Assembly (NCBI RefSeq): GCF_018390645.1
Contig: NZ_JAHBGC010000020.1
Span: forward strand, 1-64,000
Direction: 5' to 3'
Length of the DNA: 64,000 bases
Origin: Ancylobacter dichloromethanicus
Lineage (GTDB): Bacteria; Pseudomonadota; Alphaproteobacteria; Rhizobiales; Xanthobacteraceae
Positions 1 to 8,215 of this stretch are shown piece after piece (position 1 is the first letter of the stretch; every line of letters starts with the position of its first letter). The notes below the pieces were generated by a model. That model was not told the DNA's origin. It saw nothing but the letters and a program-made list of their open reading frames with translations, and searched no databases. The translations under genes and the position numbers were made by a program.

Positions 1-708
1 GCTCGGATACAGGCGATCTTCACCTCAAACGACACGCCACTTGGGGAATGCAGGTCCATGACGTTCTTCATGAGATCGCGCTTCAGCTCCTTCTTCGCGG
101 TATCGCTGGTCTTTTCGATTTTCATACTGGCGGGGGCGTTGTTTCCGGAACTTCCCCGTGGAATCGCCTACTTCACCAATCCGATCATCGTCGAATTCCT
201 GTTCGGCGCCGCGCTGGCGCTGGTGGTGATGGAGTGGCGCGACCGCGGTGTGGTTCTGGGAGGTCGAGCCGCCTGCGTAGCCGTTGCCGTCGTCGTCCTC
301 GCCGCCGGCTTCGTGATTGCGGTCGAACTGGCCGGCTTCCGCGTGCCCCTCGTCAGCCGGGCGGTCGTCTGGGGCGTGCCGGCCCTGATGATCGTCGGCG
401 GGCTGGTCTGCCTCGAATATGCCGGCTACGCGCTCAAGGGCCGTGGCGTGCTGCTGCTGGGCGCGGCAAGCTACGCGCTCTATCTCTTCCACCCGGTCAT
501 CATGCAGGGCGTGGTCAAGCTGTTCGTCTGGTTCACGCCGGTTTCCGGAAGCGCGGGCGTCGTGCTGGTGGCGGTGGCTGCTCTGGTCGCGGCGTCGATC
601 GGCGCCGTCATCATTCATCTGACGGTCGAGACGCGCATCCTGGAGGCGGGGCGCAGAATCGCCCGGCGGATGGACCTCTCCATCGCCCGGGCGCGCTTCG
701 GCGTGTGA
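1..708 (+). CDS. Acyltransferase 3 family membrane protein, 3' part
   Basis: C-terminal half of an acyltransferase-3 (OafA/ExoZ-like) integral membrane protein, a family that O-acylates surface sugars. About six hydrophobic segments are visible, and the family's C-terminal signatures are present: a PIIVEFLFG stretch and, late in the protein, LGAASYALYLFHPVIM. The frame is open from base 1, so the gene begins upstream of the window; an internal ATG at 58 also exists. The residues encoded by bases 1-57 do not look like the family. A TWGM stretch in the third frame at about 42-53 resembles the usual TWTLNYEMFFY motif, which suggests a possible frameshift near base 58. The gene ends 98 bp before the convergent sciP stop. 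The family is fairly clear; intactness and sugar target cannot be judged. Confidence 0.6.
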   Translation, partial: ARIQAIFTSNDTPLGECRSMTFFMRSRFSSFFAVSLVFSIFILAGALFPELPRGIAYFTNPIIVEFLFGAALALVVMEWRDRGVVLGGRAACVAVAVVVLAAGFVIAVELAGFRVPLVSRAVVWGVPALMIVGGLVCLEYAGYALKGRGVLLLGAASYALYLFHPVIMQGVVKLFVWFTPVSGSAGVVLVAVAALVAASIGAVIIHLTVETRILEAGRRIARRMDLSIARARFGV

Positions 709-806
709 GGCGCCGGCCGCCGTACCCTGGCGACAGCGGCGTGCAACGACAGCGGCGCCCCTGAGGCCGAGACCCCCGGGGACGGCGCCTTCCGCGCGGG
801 AGCGGA

Positions 807-1082
807 TTACTGCCGGTATTGCTGGATGCGGGTGGTGCGCAGGCCGGCGAGGCCGTGGCGTTCAATCGACGCCTGCCAGGAAAGAAATTCCTCGGTGGTC
901 AATGTATAGCGGCTGCAGGCTTCCTCAAGGCTGAGGAGCCCGCCACGGACGGCGGCGACCACTTCCGCCTTGCGGCGGATAACCCACCGCCGGGTGTTTG
1001 GCGGGGGCAGGTCGGCAATGGTCAACGGACTTCCGTCCGGCCCGATTACATATTTCACCCTCGGGCGATAGGGTTCTGTCAT
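807..1082 (-). CDS. sciP: SciP-type CtrA inhibitory protein (DUF1153)
   Basis: Small DNA-binding regulator of 91 residues, very similar to the DUF1153/SciP family. In Caulobacter SciP binds CtrA and represses CtrA-activated promoters during G1. Conserved blocks seen are RPRVKYVIGPDGSPLTIADL near the N-terminus, RRWVIRRKAEVVAAVRGGL, and a C-terminal helix containing EEFLSWQ and HGLAGLRTTRIQQYR. I chose the ATG at 1082 because family members begin MTEP; an in-frame GTG at 1094 would add four residues. It is transcribed away from mnmA, and the shared upstream region is unusually AT-rich. Its presence supports an alphaproteobacterial host with a CtrA-controlled cell cycle. The cell-cycle role is inferred from the family. 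Confidence 0.9.
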   Translation of the reverse strand: MTEPYRPRVKYVIGPDGSPLTIADLPPPNTRRWVIRRKAEVVAAVRGGLLSLEEACSRYTLTTEEFLSWQASIERHGLAGLRTTRIQQYRQ

Positions 1083-1385
1083 GTTTACGCTCACTCAATA
1101 CACACGACCAATGCCAGAAGCATAGCGCTAGAGATTTAAATATTCTCCTAAGCGAATCACGTATCGGTGAGAGCCAAGTGTTTGCTGCTACGTTAATATT
1201 TGCGAAGGACTTTGTTTACTTTTCATGCCGCGACGGCAATGCCGGCGCCGACGGCGTGGGAGCATAAGGTTACCGCGCCGCCGCAGGCGCCGCCGGGCAG
1301 GGTTCATGAATCCGCCATCGTGGCCTATATAGGAGGTCACACCGCGCCGTTCCCTGTCCCGTGTCAGCCTGCGTCAGCCCCGCTC
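1083..1385. promoter_or_regulatory. AT-rich divergent intergenic region between sciP and mnmA
   Basis: This spacer should hold the promoters of both sciP and mnmA. Bases about 1125-1225 are markedly AT-rich compared with the rest of the window, including TTTAAATATT near 1135 and GTTAATATTTGCG near 1194. A strong AGGAGGT lies at about 1331-1337 but has no in-frame start at good spacing for mnmA. I found no perfect TTAA-N7-TTAA CtrA box, so a CtrA site is not claimed. Confidence 0.4.
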
Positions 1386-2573
1386 ATGATCCGCCTCGAC
1401 GACACCTCCCGTGCCCCCAGCCAGACCCGCGTGGTGGTGGCGATGTCGGGCGGCGTGGATTCCTCGGTGGTCGCCGCGCTCTACGCGCAGGCGGGCTACG
1501 ACGTGGTGGGCGTGACGCTGCAGCTCTACGACCATGGCGAGGCGATGCATCACCGCCCCGGCGCCTGCTGCGCCGGGCAGGACATCTACGACGCCCGCAC
1601 CGTGGCCGAGAAGCTCGGCATTCCCCATTACGTGCTCGACTATGAAAGCCGCTTCCGCCACGCGGTGATCGAGCGCTTCGCCGATGCCTATGCGGCGGGG
1701 GAGACGCCGATCCCCTGCGTCGACTGCAACCGCACGGTAAAGTTCCGCGATTTGCTGGAGACCGCGCGCGACCTCGGCGCCGATATCCTCGCCACCGGGC
1801 ACTATGTCGCCAGCCGGCCGCTGGAGGGCGGGCGGCGCGGGCTGTTCCGCCCGCTCGACGAGAGCCGCGACCAGAGCTACTTCCTCTACGCCACCACCCA
1901 GGCGCAGATCGATATGCTGCGCTTCCCGCTCGGCGAGACCATCAAGCCGGAAGTGCGGGCGCTGGCCGAGGGCTTCGGGCTGAAGGTGGCGGACAAGCCG
2001 GACAGCCAGGACATCTGCTTCGTGCCCGACGGCCATTACACCGCCATCGTCGAGAAGCTGCGCCCGGAGGCGGCCGAGCCGGGCGAGATCGTGCATCTCG
2101 ACGGGCGGGTGCTGGGCCGGCATGCCGGGGTGATGCGCTTCACCATCGGCCAGCGCAAGGGGCTGGGCATCGCCGCCGCCGAGCCGCTCTATGTGGTGGC
2201 CATTAACGCCGCGCAGCGGCGGGTGGTGGTGGGCCCGCGCACCGCGCTCGGCGTGTCGGCGATCCGCATCGACGAAGTGAACTGGCTCGGTGAGGAGACG
2301 CTGGAGGCCGCCGCCGCCCGCGCCCGTGAACTTCATGTGAAGGTGCGCTCGGCGCGCGCGCCGGTGCCCGGCCATCTCGCCCCGGCGGAAGGCGGCGGGG
2401 TGGAGGTGCGGCTGCACGGCATCGAGGAAGGCGTGGCGCCGGGGCAGGCCTGCGTGTTCTACGAGGATGGCGAGGCCGGCACGCGGATGCTCGGTGGCGG
2501 GGTGATCCGCCGCCCGGCGGCGCCGTTCACCGCAGTGACACGTGACGTGGAGATGATGGCACGTTCGGCGTGA
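1386..2573 (+). CDS. mnmA: tRNA-specific 2-thiouridylase MnmA
   Basis: Catalyses 2-thiolation of uridine 34 in the tRNAs for Lys, Glu and Gln, using ATP and a persulfide sulfur relay in the cytoplasm. The PP-loop SGGVDSS lies at residues 21-27. The nucleophile region PCVDCN holds Cys114, and the persulfide cysteine is in [10 protein letters not shown] (Cys211). Length is 395 residues, slightly longer than the E. coli enzyme. The frame is open further upstream to 1200, but those residues are not family-like, so I took the ATG at 1386. It is followed after 55 bp by pmtA on the same strand, with no terminator seen between them. Confidence 0.95.
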   Translation: MIRLDDTSRAPSQTRVVVAMSGGVDSSVVAALYAQAGYDVVGVTLQLYDHGEAMHHRPGACCAGQDIYDARTVAEKLGIPHYVLDYESRFRHAVIERFADAYAAGETPIPCVDCNRTVKFRDLLETARDLGADILATGHYVASRPLEGGRRGLFRPLDESRDQSYFLYATTQAQIDMLRFPLGETIKPEVRALAEGFGLKVADKPDSQDICFVPDGHYTAIVEKLRPEAAEPGEIVHLDGRVLGRHAGVMRFTIGQRKGLGIAAAEPLYVVAINAAQRRVVVGPRTALGVSAIRIDEVNWLGEETLEAAAARARELHVKVRSARAPVPGHLAPAEGGGVEVRLHGIEEGVAPGQACVFYEDGEAGTRMLGGGVIRRPAAPFTAVTRDVEMMARSA

Positions 2574-2628
2574 GTCGAGCGTTGAGGGTGACACGGGCAT
2601 GCGCCCGGGGCTGTTCAAGGGGAAACGC

Positions 2629-3312
2629 ATGACGACCGATCTCGATCGCGCCACCGTCGAGGAGGCCTATGCCCGCTGGGCGCCGATCTATGACGTGGTG
2701 TTCGGCGCCGTGTTCGAGCCCGGCCGCAAGGCGGCGCTGCAGGCGGCGGAGCGGATCGGCGGGCGCATCCTCGATTTCGGCGTCGGCACCGGCTTCGCGC
2801 TGCCGGCCTACAAGCGCAGCAACCGCATCGTCGGCGTCGACATCTCCGAACCCATGCTGCGCAAGGCGCGCGAGAAGGTGGAGAAGGAGGGGCTCTCCCA
2901 TGTCGAGGGCCTGTGCCTGATGGACGGCGCGCATATGGGCTTCGCCGACAATTGCTTCGACGTCGTCATGGCGCAGTTCGTCATCACCGTGGTGCCGCAC
3001 CCGGAGGAGACGCTGGACGAGATGGCCCGGGTGCTGAAGCCCGGCGGCGAGATCATCCTGGTCAACCATCTCGGCGCCGAGGACGGGCCGCGCGCGGTGT
3101 TCGAGCGCTGGTTCGCCCGCCGCGCCCGCAAGCTGGGCTGGCGCCCGGAATTCCAGTTCGCCCGCCTGCACAACTGGGCGGTGCGCAACGGCACGGTGGA
3201 CCTGCCGGTGAAGCGCGACGTGGCGCTCGGCATGTACACCATGGTGCGCTTCCGCAAGCGCACGCAGGCGGAGATGGCGGTGGCGGAGGAGAGCGTGGCG
3301 CTGGCGGGGTGA
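2629..3312 (+). CDS. pmtA: PmtA-type phosphatidylethanolamine N-methyltransferase
   Basis: Class I SAM-dependent methyltransferase of 227 residues. It has the ARWAPIYDVVFGAVFEPGR N-terminus typical of alphaproteobacterial PmtA enzymes, which methylate phosphatidylethanolamine stepwise to phosphatidylcholine at the membrane. SAM motif I (ILDFGVGTG) lies at residues 47-55, motif II is around VVGVDISEPML-like residues 72-82, and the EMARVLKPGGEIILVNH block follows. The start at 2629 is preceded by AAGGGGA at good spacing; an upstream in-frame ATG at 2599 is less convincing. Lipid substrate is inferred from similarity. A different small-molecule methyltransferase remains possible. Confidence 0.78.
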   Translation: MTTDLDRATVEEAYARWAPIYDVVFGAVFEPGRKAALQAAERIGGRILDFGVGTGFALPAYKRSNRIVGVDISEPMLRKAREKVEKEGLSHVEGLCLMDGAHMGFADNCFDVVMAQFVITVVPHPEETLDEMARVLKPGGEIILVNHLGAEDGPRAVFERWFARRARKLGWRPEFQFARLHNWAVRNGTVDLPVKRDVALGMYTMVRFRKRTQAEMAVAEESVALAG

Positions 3313-3351
3313 GGTTTCTCTCGCAAGGGCCGATGTGATATCTTTCCGTCC

Positions 3352-3645
3352 ATGAAAGAGACCGTCGAAGCCGCCGTTCAGAAGGCTATAAGAGACCTCA
3401 TCAAACAGGAGATGGGGCGTTTCGACGTTGAAGATGTCGCGGTCGATGTCGCGCCCGACCATGACGGCGATCCCAGTCTCAGAATAACGGTTACCTATGG
3501 CGACCGTGGGGAGCCGGTAGACACACGTGTAATGTCGGGTCTCGTTTCGAAACTGCGCGACGAACTCTGGAGGTTGGGCGAGGAGCGCTTCCCTTACATC
3601 CAGCATCATTTTCGCAGCGAACCGAAAGTCGTCGGCTTTCGATGA
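3352..3645 (+). CDS. Small protein paired with a HEPN-domain gene, function unknown
   Basis: A 97-residue cytoplasmic protein I do not recognise as a named family. Predicted layout is an N-terminal helix, two strands (VEDVAVDVAP and LRITVTYG), then a long helix (VSKLRDELWRLGEERF). Its stop overlaps the start of the following HEPN gene by 4 bp (ATGA), so the two are almost certainly co-translated. HEPN genes are often partnered by MNT-type nucleotidyltransferases, but the GS-x-DxD signature of those is absent here. Base composition is lower in GC than the flanking pmtA and yqjG, consistent with a transferred two-gene cassette. Antitoxin or adaptor function is only a guess from the arrangement. 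Confidence 0.6.
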   Translation: MKETVEAAVQKAIRDLIKQEMGRFDVEDVAVDVAPDHDGDPSLRITVTYGDRGEPVDTRVMSGLVSKLRDELWRLGEERFPYIQHHFRSEPKVVGFR

Positions 3646-4100
3646 GCGAGGATTTGCTTGCGACAGCGCGGCGTCTCGCCAAGGCTAGTCCGAAGAAACC
3701 ACGGCAAGCTGATCTGAAAAGAGCGATATCGACAGCTTATTATGCCGTATTCCATGCCGTCGCGCGCAACAACGCGGATCTTCTGATCGGTACGAGCGCC
3801 GATCGCCCCGACAAGGCTTGGACGCAAACCTATCGTGCTCTTGAGCATGGCAGCGCCAAGAGCGCTTGCGGCCAGCTAAGAAATCTGGGCTTTCCTCCCG
3901 CATTGTGCCTTGTTGGCGACGTGTTCGTCACGTTGCAGGAAGCGCGTCACAAGGCCGACTACGATCCGAGACATCGCGTCACCCGGGCGGATGCCCTGAC
4001 TGCCGCCAACGAAGCCGCGGCCGCTCTAAGCGCTCTGAAAGCAGCAGACCGAAAGGATCGGAAGGCGCTTGCGATCCTGCTGCTCCTGAAGAAACGCTGA
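3642..4100 (+). CDS. HEPN domain protein (UPF0332-like)
   Basis: All-helical protein of 152 residues. STAYYAVFHAVAR in the second helix and EARHKADYDP further on are characteristic of the UPF0332 branch of HEPN proteins, which often occur in toxin-antitoxin or defence operons as RNA-binding or RNase modules. The canonical catalytic R-x4-6-H motif is not evident; the nearest is RALEH, with only three residues between. It overlaps the upstream 97-residue gene by 4 bp and ends 4 bp before the convergent yqjG stop. Composition is less GC-rich than its neighbours. Toxicity or enzymatic activity cannot be inferred from sequence. Confidence 0.68.
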   Translation: MSEDLLATARRLAKASPKKPRQADLKRAISTAYYAVFHAVARNNADLLIGTSADRPDKAWTQTYRALEHGSAKSACGQLRNLGFPPALCLVGDVFVTLQEARHKADYDPRHRVTRADALTAANEAAAALSALKAADRKDRKALAILLLLKKR

Positions 4101-4104
4101 TCGC

Positions 4105-5073
4105 TCACCCCCACCACACCTGCGGTCCCACCGGCACGATGCCGGTCGGGTTGATGGTCTTGTGGCTCTCGTAATAGTGCCGCTTGATGTGGGTGAGGTT
4201 CACCGTCTCGGCCACCCCGGGCAGGGCGTGGAGCGCCTTGGTCAGCAGCGACAGGTTGGGGTAGTCGGCGATGCGGCGGATGTTGCACTTGAAGTGGCCG
4301 ACATAGACCGGGTCGAAGCGGATCAGCGTGGTGAACAGGCGGATGTCGGCCTCGGTCAGCGTGCCGCCCACCAGCCATTGGCGGCCGGCGAGCCGCTGTT
4401 CCAGCGCGTCCAGCTCGGCGAACAGCGCGGCCACCGCCTCCTCATAGGCGTCCTGCGTGGTGGCGAAGCCGGCCTTGTAGACGCCGTTGTTCACTGAATC
4501 GTAGACCCGCGCATTCACCGCGTCGATCTCCGCGCGCAGGGCGGGGGGATAATAGTCGTGGTGCTCGCCGGTGAAGGCGTCGAAGGCGGAATTGAGCATG
4601 CGGATGATCTCCGCCGACTCGTTGCTGACGATGGTGGAACGCCTGCGGTCCCACAGCACCGGCACAGTGACGCGGCCGGAATAGGCGGGGTCGGCGGCAA
4701 GATAGACCTCGTAGAGCCGCTTCATGCCGAGCACGGAATCGGCGGTGGCGCCGGCGCTGCGGCGGGCGGCGTGGTCGGCGAACACCCAGCCTTCCTCGCC
4801 CATGAACGGGTCGACCACCGAGACCGAGATCACGTCCTCCAGCTTCTTCAGCGCGCGCATGATCAGCGTGCGGTGCGCCCAGGGGCAGGCGAGCGAGACA
4901 TAGAGATGGTAGCGCCCGGCCTCGGCGGGGAAGCCGCCCTCGCCGGAAGGGCCGGGCGCGCCGTCGGCGGTGATCCAGTTGCGGAACCGGGTCTGGGTGC
5001 GCACGAAGCGCCCGCCGGTGCTCTTGGTATCGTACCATTTGTCGACCCATTGGCCGTCGACCAGCAGTCCCAT
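4105..5073 (-). CDS. yqjG: Glutathionyl-hydroquinone reductase (YqjG/ECM4 family)
   Basis: Xi-class glutathione transferase-like enzyme that reduces glutathionyl-hydroquinones, releasing glutathione via a catalytic cysteine. The 322-residue length matches the family. The CPWAHR motif with Cys63 is the catalytic centre, preceded by HLYVSLA. VPVLWD and SNESAEIIRMLN form the thioredoxin-fold glutathione-binding part. A helical C-terminal domain carries LVGGTLTEADIRLFTTLIRFDPVY. It ends only 4 bp from the convergent HEPN gene. It is transcribed from the 110-bp spacer before the downstream-lying GNAT gene. Cytoplasmic detoxification is inferred from the family. Confidence 0.9.
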   Translation of the reverse strand: MGLLVDGQWVDKWYDTKSTGGRFVRTQTRFRNWITADGAPGPSGEGGFPAEAGRYHLYVSLACPWAHRTLIMRALKKLEDVISVSVVDPFMGEEGWVFADHAARRSAGATADSVLGMKRLYEVYLAADPAYSGRVTVPVLWDRRRSTIVSNESAEIIRMLNSAFDAFTGEHHDYYPPALRAEIDAVNARVYDSVNNGVYKAGFATTQDAYEEAVAALFAELDALEQRLAGRQWLVGGTLTEADIRLFTTLIRFDPVYVGHFKCNIRRIADYPNLSLLTKALHALPGVAETVNLTHIKRHYYESHKTINPTGIVPVGPQVWWG

Positions 5074-5183
5074 CGGTGCCTCCTGTTATACCGTTGAGAG
5101 TAGGGCGGTGCGGCGCATAAGCCAGCCTTCATCGCTTGCGCGACCGGCAGGGCGGTGTTGCGCCGATGCCCCCGGCGGCCGCG

Positions 5184-5714
5184 TCAGCCGCCTTCGGTGC
5201 CGAGGCGCTTGAAGTAGAGCAGCGTCGCGGTGAGCCCACCCCGCGGCTTCAGCGCGTAGTCGGGGAGGGCGCCGGCGCGGATGAAGCCGTGCTTCTCATA
5301 CAGCCCGGCGGCGCCGTCCTCCTCCGCCGTGTCGAGCACCAGCAGGGTGCGCCCCCGCATCCGCGCCAGCCGCTCCGCCTCTTCGAGCAGCGCGCGGGCG
5401 AGGCTGCGGCCGCGAAAAGCGGGGTGCGTCATCATCTTGGCGATCTCGGCGCGGTGCGGCTGGTTCTCCGGCAGGGCGAGCTGGAGCGTCACCGTGCTGG
5501 CGAGTTCGCCGCCGACGAAGGCGCCGAGCACGAGGCGCTCGCCCCGCGTCGCCGCCTCCAGCGTGGCACGGGCGAAATCGCGCGCCCTGCCCGCCGCCAG
5601 CGGGTGCATGAAGCCGACCGAGCCGCCGGCCGCCACCGTCTCCACCAGCAGCGCGGCGAGGGCGTCGATCGTGGCCGGGTCGGGGGCGAGGGGACGGATG
5701 TCGGCAGCGCTCAT
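5184..5714 (-). CDS. GNAT family N-acetyltransferase
   Basis: A 176-residue GCN5-related acetyltransferase. The acetyl-CoA binding region is seen as AEIAKMMTHPAFRGRSLARA, a variant of the Q/R-x-x-G-x-G/A motif, followed by LLEEAERLARMRGRTLLVLDT and a C-terminal AGLYEKHGFIRAG. The start was taken at 5714 (MSAADIRP), because sequence read further upstream in that frame belongs to the spacer and the divergent gene. Substrate is unknown. It diverges from a second GNAT gene across a 243-bp region that shows no recognised motif beyond presumed promoters. Confidence 0.8.
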   Translation of the reverse strand: MSAADIRPLAPDPATIDALAALLVETVAAGGSVGFMHPLAAGRARDFARATLEAATRGERLVLGAFVGGELASTVTLQLALPENQPHRAEIAKMMTHPAFRGRSLARALLEEAERLARMRGRTLLVLDTAEEDGAAGLYEKHGFIRAGALPDYALKPRGGLTATLLYFKRLGTEGG

Positions 5715-5957
5715 GGCGGCGTCGAGGCTAATCCATGCGGCGGTGCGCCGGCAACGCTCGACCTTGCGCGCCGGCTGTGCTATCGGGCGCCTCCGATCGA
5801 GGAAAGCCGATGTTGCGGATGCCGACCCAGCGACGACGAGACGAGCGAGCCCGCCGCGCGATTGCGCGCGCCTGCCGCACCGTCCTTGTCCGCCGGCGTC
5901 CGTGAAACACGGCCGCTCGGCGCGGCAAGCTGCCGACCCTGAGCGCCGAGTATCCCG

Positions 5958-6500
5958 ATGACCGAGCTTTCCATTTCCCTGCTGCCTGAAAACCCCGCCG
6001 ACGACGCCGCCATCGAGCGGCTGGTGGCGCGCACCTTCGGCCCGGGCCGCTATGCCCGCACCGCCTACCGGCTGCGCGAGAACAACCCGCACCGGCGCGA
6101 CCTGTCCTTCACCGCCTATATCGGCACCATGCTGGTCGGATCGGTGCGGCTGACGCCCATCGTCATCGGCGAGCTGCCGGCGCTGTTGCTCGGCCCGCTC
6201 ACCGTCGAGCCGCCGTTCCGCTCGCACGGCATCGGCCGGCGGCTGGTGGAGCGCAGCCTCGTGGCGGCCAAGGCGGCGCTGGAAGGCGAGGGCGCGGCGC
6301 GGCTGGTGCTGCTGGTCGGCGACGAGCCCTATTACGGCAGCATGGGCTTCCAGCGCGTGCCGCACGGCCAGGTGAGCCTGCCGGGGCCGGTGGACCCGGC
6401 CCGGGTGCTGGTCTGCCCGCTCGACGCCACGCCGATGGACGTGGTGCGCGGCGCGGTGCGCAAGGATTTCGCCCGCGCGCCGATTCAGGAAAGTGCGTAG
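5958..6500 (+). CDS. GNAT family N-acetyltransferase, YhbS-like
   Basis: A 180-residue acetyltransferase of the YhbS type. LLLGPLTVEPPFRSHGIGRRL is the acetyl-CoA binding motif A with the RSHGIG core, and LLVGDEPYYGSMGFQRV is the conserved YhbS-like C-terminal block. YhbS proteins are predicted small-molecule or protein acetyltransferases with no settled substrate. Its 3' end overlaps the convergent DHFR-like gene by 16 bp. Adjacent placement of two dissimilar GNAT genes in divergent orientation probably has no joint pathway meaning. Confidence 0.82.
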   Translation: MTELSISLLPENPADDAAIERLVARTFGPGRYARTAYRLRENNPHRRDLSFTAYIGTMLVGSVRLTPIVIGELPALLLGPLTVEPPFRSHGIGRRLVERSLVAAKAALEGEGAARLVLLVGDEPYYGSMGFQRVPHGQVSLPGPVDPARVLVCPLDATPMDVVRGAVRKDFARAPIQESA

Positions 6501-7009
6501 CGCAGCCGCACCATGCCGTTGGCGTAGCTTTCCGTCTCGACGAGCGTCAGCCGGCGGGCCGGCGTCGCCTCCGCCGGGAACAGCGGCACGCCGCCGCCGA
6601 GCAGCACCGGGATGACGAACAGGTCGAGCCGGTCGAGGGCCCCGGCGGCGATGAAGGCGGCCTGCAGCCCGCCGCCGCCGACCACCCAGACATCCTCGCC
6701 CGCGCTCTCCCCGAGATGGGCGATCAGCGCCGGCACCCCGTCATGCCAGGGCTCGACGCCGGCCGGGGCGCCGGCGAGCGGACGGGAGGTGACGACGAGG
6801 ACGCGCGTGCCGGCGTAGAGCCAGTCGCCCGGCATCGCGGCGACCGTCTCGAAGGTCGTGCGCCCCATCACCACGGTGCCGATGGTGGCGATGAACGCCC
6901 CATAGCCGGAATCCACGTCGTCGAACGGGGTGAGCCAGTCCAGGCCGCCGTTGCGGTCGGCGATGTAGCCGTCGAGGCTGGCGGCGATGAAGCCGCAGAC
7001 AATGCCCAT
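6485..7009 (-). CDS. Dihydrofolate reductase family protein (RibD C-terminal-like)
   Basis: A 174-residue protein of the bacterial DHFR/RibD-C superfamily. The N-terminal SLDGYIADRNGGLDWL is the family signature, TVVMGRTTFETV is the nucleotide-binding block, and DVWVVGGGGLQAAFI is the conserved glycine-rich loop before the C-terminal strands. These proteins are probable NADPH-dependent reductases of unknown substrate; this is not the folate-pathway FolA. It overlaps the 3' end of the convergent YhbS-like gene by 16 bp. The start at 7009 lies 63 bp beyond the stop of the next minus-strand gene. Confidence 0.85.
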   Translation of the reverse strand: MGIVCGFIAASLDGYIADRNGGLDWLTPFDDVDSGYGAFIATIGTVVMGRTTFETVAAMPGDWLYAGTRVLVVTSRPLAGAPAGVEPWHDGVPALIAHLGESAGEDVWVVGGGGLQAAFIAAGALDRLDLFVIPVLLGGGVPLFPAEATPARRLTLVETESYANGMVRLRYALS

Positions 7010-7072
7010 GCTCGCGCTCCGATTCGAAAGGGAGCGGGAGCATGGCCGGCGGCGGGCGCCCCGGCCAGACCC

Positions 7073-8071
7073 TCACAGCGCGCCGAGCAGCGCCTTGTGG
7101 AATTCGTCGGGCGCCTCGACCTGCGGCGAGTGGCCGAGCCCCTTGAACTCGATCAGCCGGGCGCCGGGAATGGCCTTGGCAGTCTGCTTGCCCAGCTCGG
7201 CATAATTGCCGAGCGACTGCGCGACTTCCTTCGAGGCGCGGTTGGCGCCGGGGGCGGTCTTGTCGTCGGTGCCGATGAACAGCAGCGTCGGCACGCGGAT
7301 GTTGCCGAATTCGTACACCACCGGCTGGGTGAAGATCATGTCCGAGGTCTGCGCCTGGTTCCAGGCAACGATCTGCTTGCCCGGGCCGGCGGCGAGGCCG
7401 GCGGACATGGCGACCCAGCGGTCATATTCCGGCTTCCACTGGCCGTTGTAGTAGAACTTCAGCTGGTAGGCCTTGATGCGCTCGAAGCTGGTCTTCAGCT
7501 CGCCCTGGTAGAGCTGGTCGATGGTGGCGTAGGGCACGCCCTTGGCCTTCCAGTCCTCCAGCCCGATCGGGTTGACCAGCACCAGCTTCTCGCTCGCCTC
7601 GGGGAAGGAGAGGGCGTAGCGCGCCGCCAGCATGCCGCCCATCGAGTGGCCCATGATCGTCGCCTTGTCGATGCCCAGCGAGGCGAGCAGGCGATGGGTG
7701 TTGTCGGCGAGCTGGTTGAGGCTGAACTGGTAGCCCTCCGGCTTGGTCGAGGCGCAGAAACCGATCTGGTCCGGCGCGACGACCCGGTAGCCGGCTTCGG
7801 TCAGCACCTTGATGGTCGCTTCCCAGGTGGCGCCGCAGAAATTCTTGCCGTGCAGCAGCACGACGGTGCGGCCATTGGCGTCGCCGGTCGGGGCGACGTC
7901 CATATAGGCCATGCTCAGCGTCTTGCCCTGCGAGGTGAAGTCGAAGCGCTTCTGCTCGAAGGGATAGGCGAAGCCCTCCAGTTGCGGGCCATAGGTCGGG
8001 TGGGTGTCGGCAAGGGCGAGCGTGCTCAGGCCGACGAGGGCGGCGGACAGGCACAGGCGGACGAGGTTCAC
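7073..8071 (-). CDS. Secreted alpha/beta hydrolase
   Basis: An exported alpha/beta-hydrolase of 332 residues. The first 21 residues form a signal peptide ending in LALA before DTHPTYG. VLLHGKNFCGATW carries the oxyanion-hole HG motif. The nucleophile elbow GHSMGG places Ser143, an acidic residue is in GTDDKTAPG, and the catalytic histidine is in GLGHSPQ. I chose the GTG at 8071 because AGGAGA sits nine bases upstream and a signal peptide then begins at once; the frame continues to 8170, but that extension reads through an intergenic palindrome. Substrate is unknown; periplasmic or extracellular esterase-like activity is likely. Confidence 0.85.
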   Translation of the reverse strand: MNLVRLCLSAALVGLSTLALADTHPTYGPQLEGFAYPFEQKRFDFTSQGKTLSMAYMDVAPTGDANGRTVVLLHGKNFCGATWEATIKVLTEAGYRVVAPDQIGFCASTKPEGYQFSLNQLADNTHRLLASLGIDKATIMGHSMGGMLAARYALSFPEASEKLVLVNPIGLEDWKAKGVPYATIDQLYQGELKTSFERIKAYQLKFYYNGQWKPEYDRWVAMSAGLAAGPGKQIVAWNQAQTSDMIFTQPVVYEFGNIRVPTLLFIGTDDKTAPGANRASKEVAQSLGNYAELGKQTAKAIPGARLIEFKGLGHSPQVEAPDEFHKALLGAL

Positions 8072-8119
8072 GCGGTGGGATCTCCTGGTCAGGCTCCCGA
8101 GGCTTTGCAGCGGCAAAGT

Positions 8120-8150
8120 CTGGGTGGCCGGGTCAAGCCCGGCCATGAGG
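8120..8150. repeat. REP-like palindrome (GGCCGGG stem variant)
   Basis: A short inverted repeat between the hydrolase and the next operon. Stem GGCCGGG at 8126-8132, loop TCAAG, stem CCCGGCC at 8138-8144, flanked by CTGGGT and ATGAGG. The same architecture recurs at 18458, 37439, 37782 and 41416 with compensating base changes in the stem. Such elements are widespread between genes in Hyphomicrobiales. Confidence 0.8.
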
Positions 8151-8215
8151 GAGGATGGGACGCCTGACAATAGAGCGCGCGCTGCCCCGGCCCAGTCACA
8201 AGGGCGGGAGACCGC

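Noticed and set aside
1083-1385. CtrA binding sites upstream of sciP
   Set aside because: TTAA half-sites occur, but none has the TTAA-N7-TTAA spacing.
6716-8167. Plus-strand open frame over the DHFR-like and hydrolase genes
   Set aside because: Antisense to two genes with recognised motifs.
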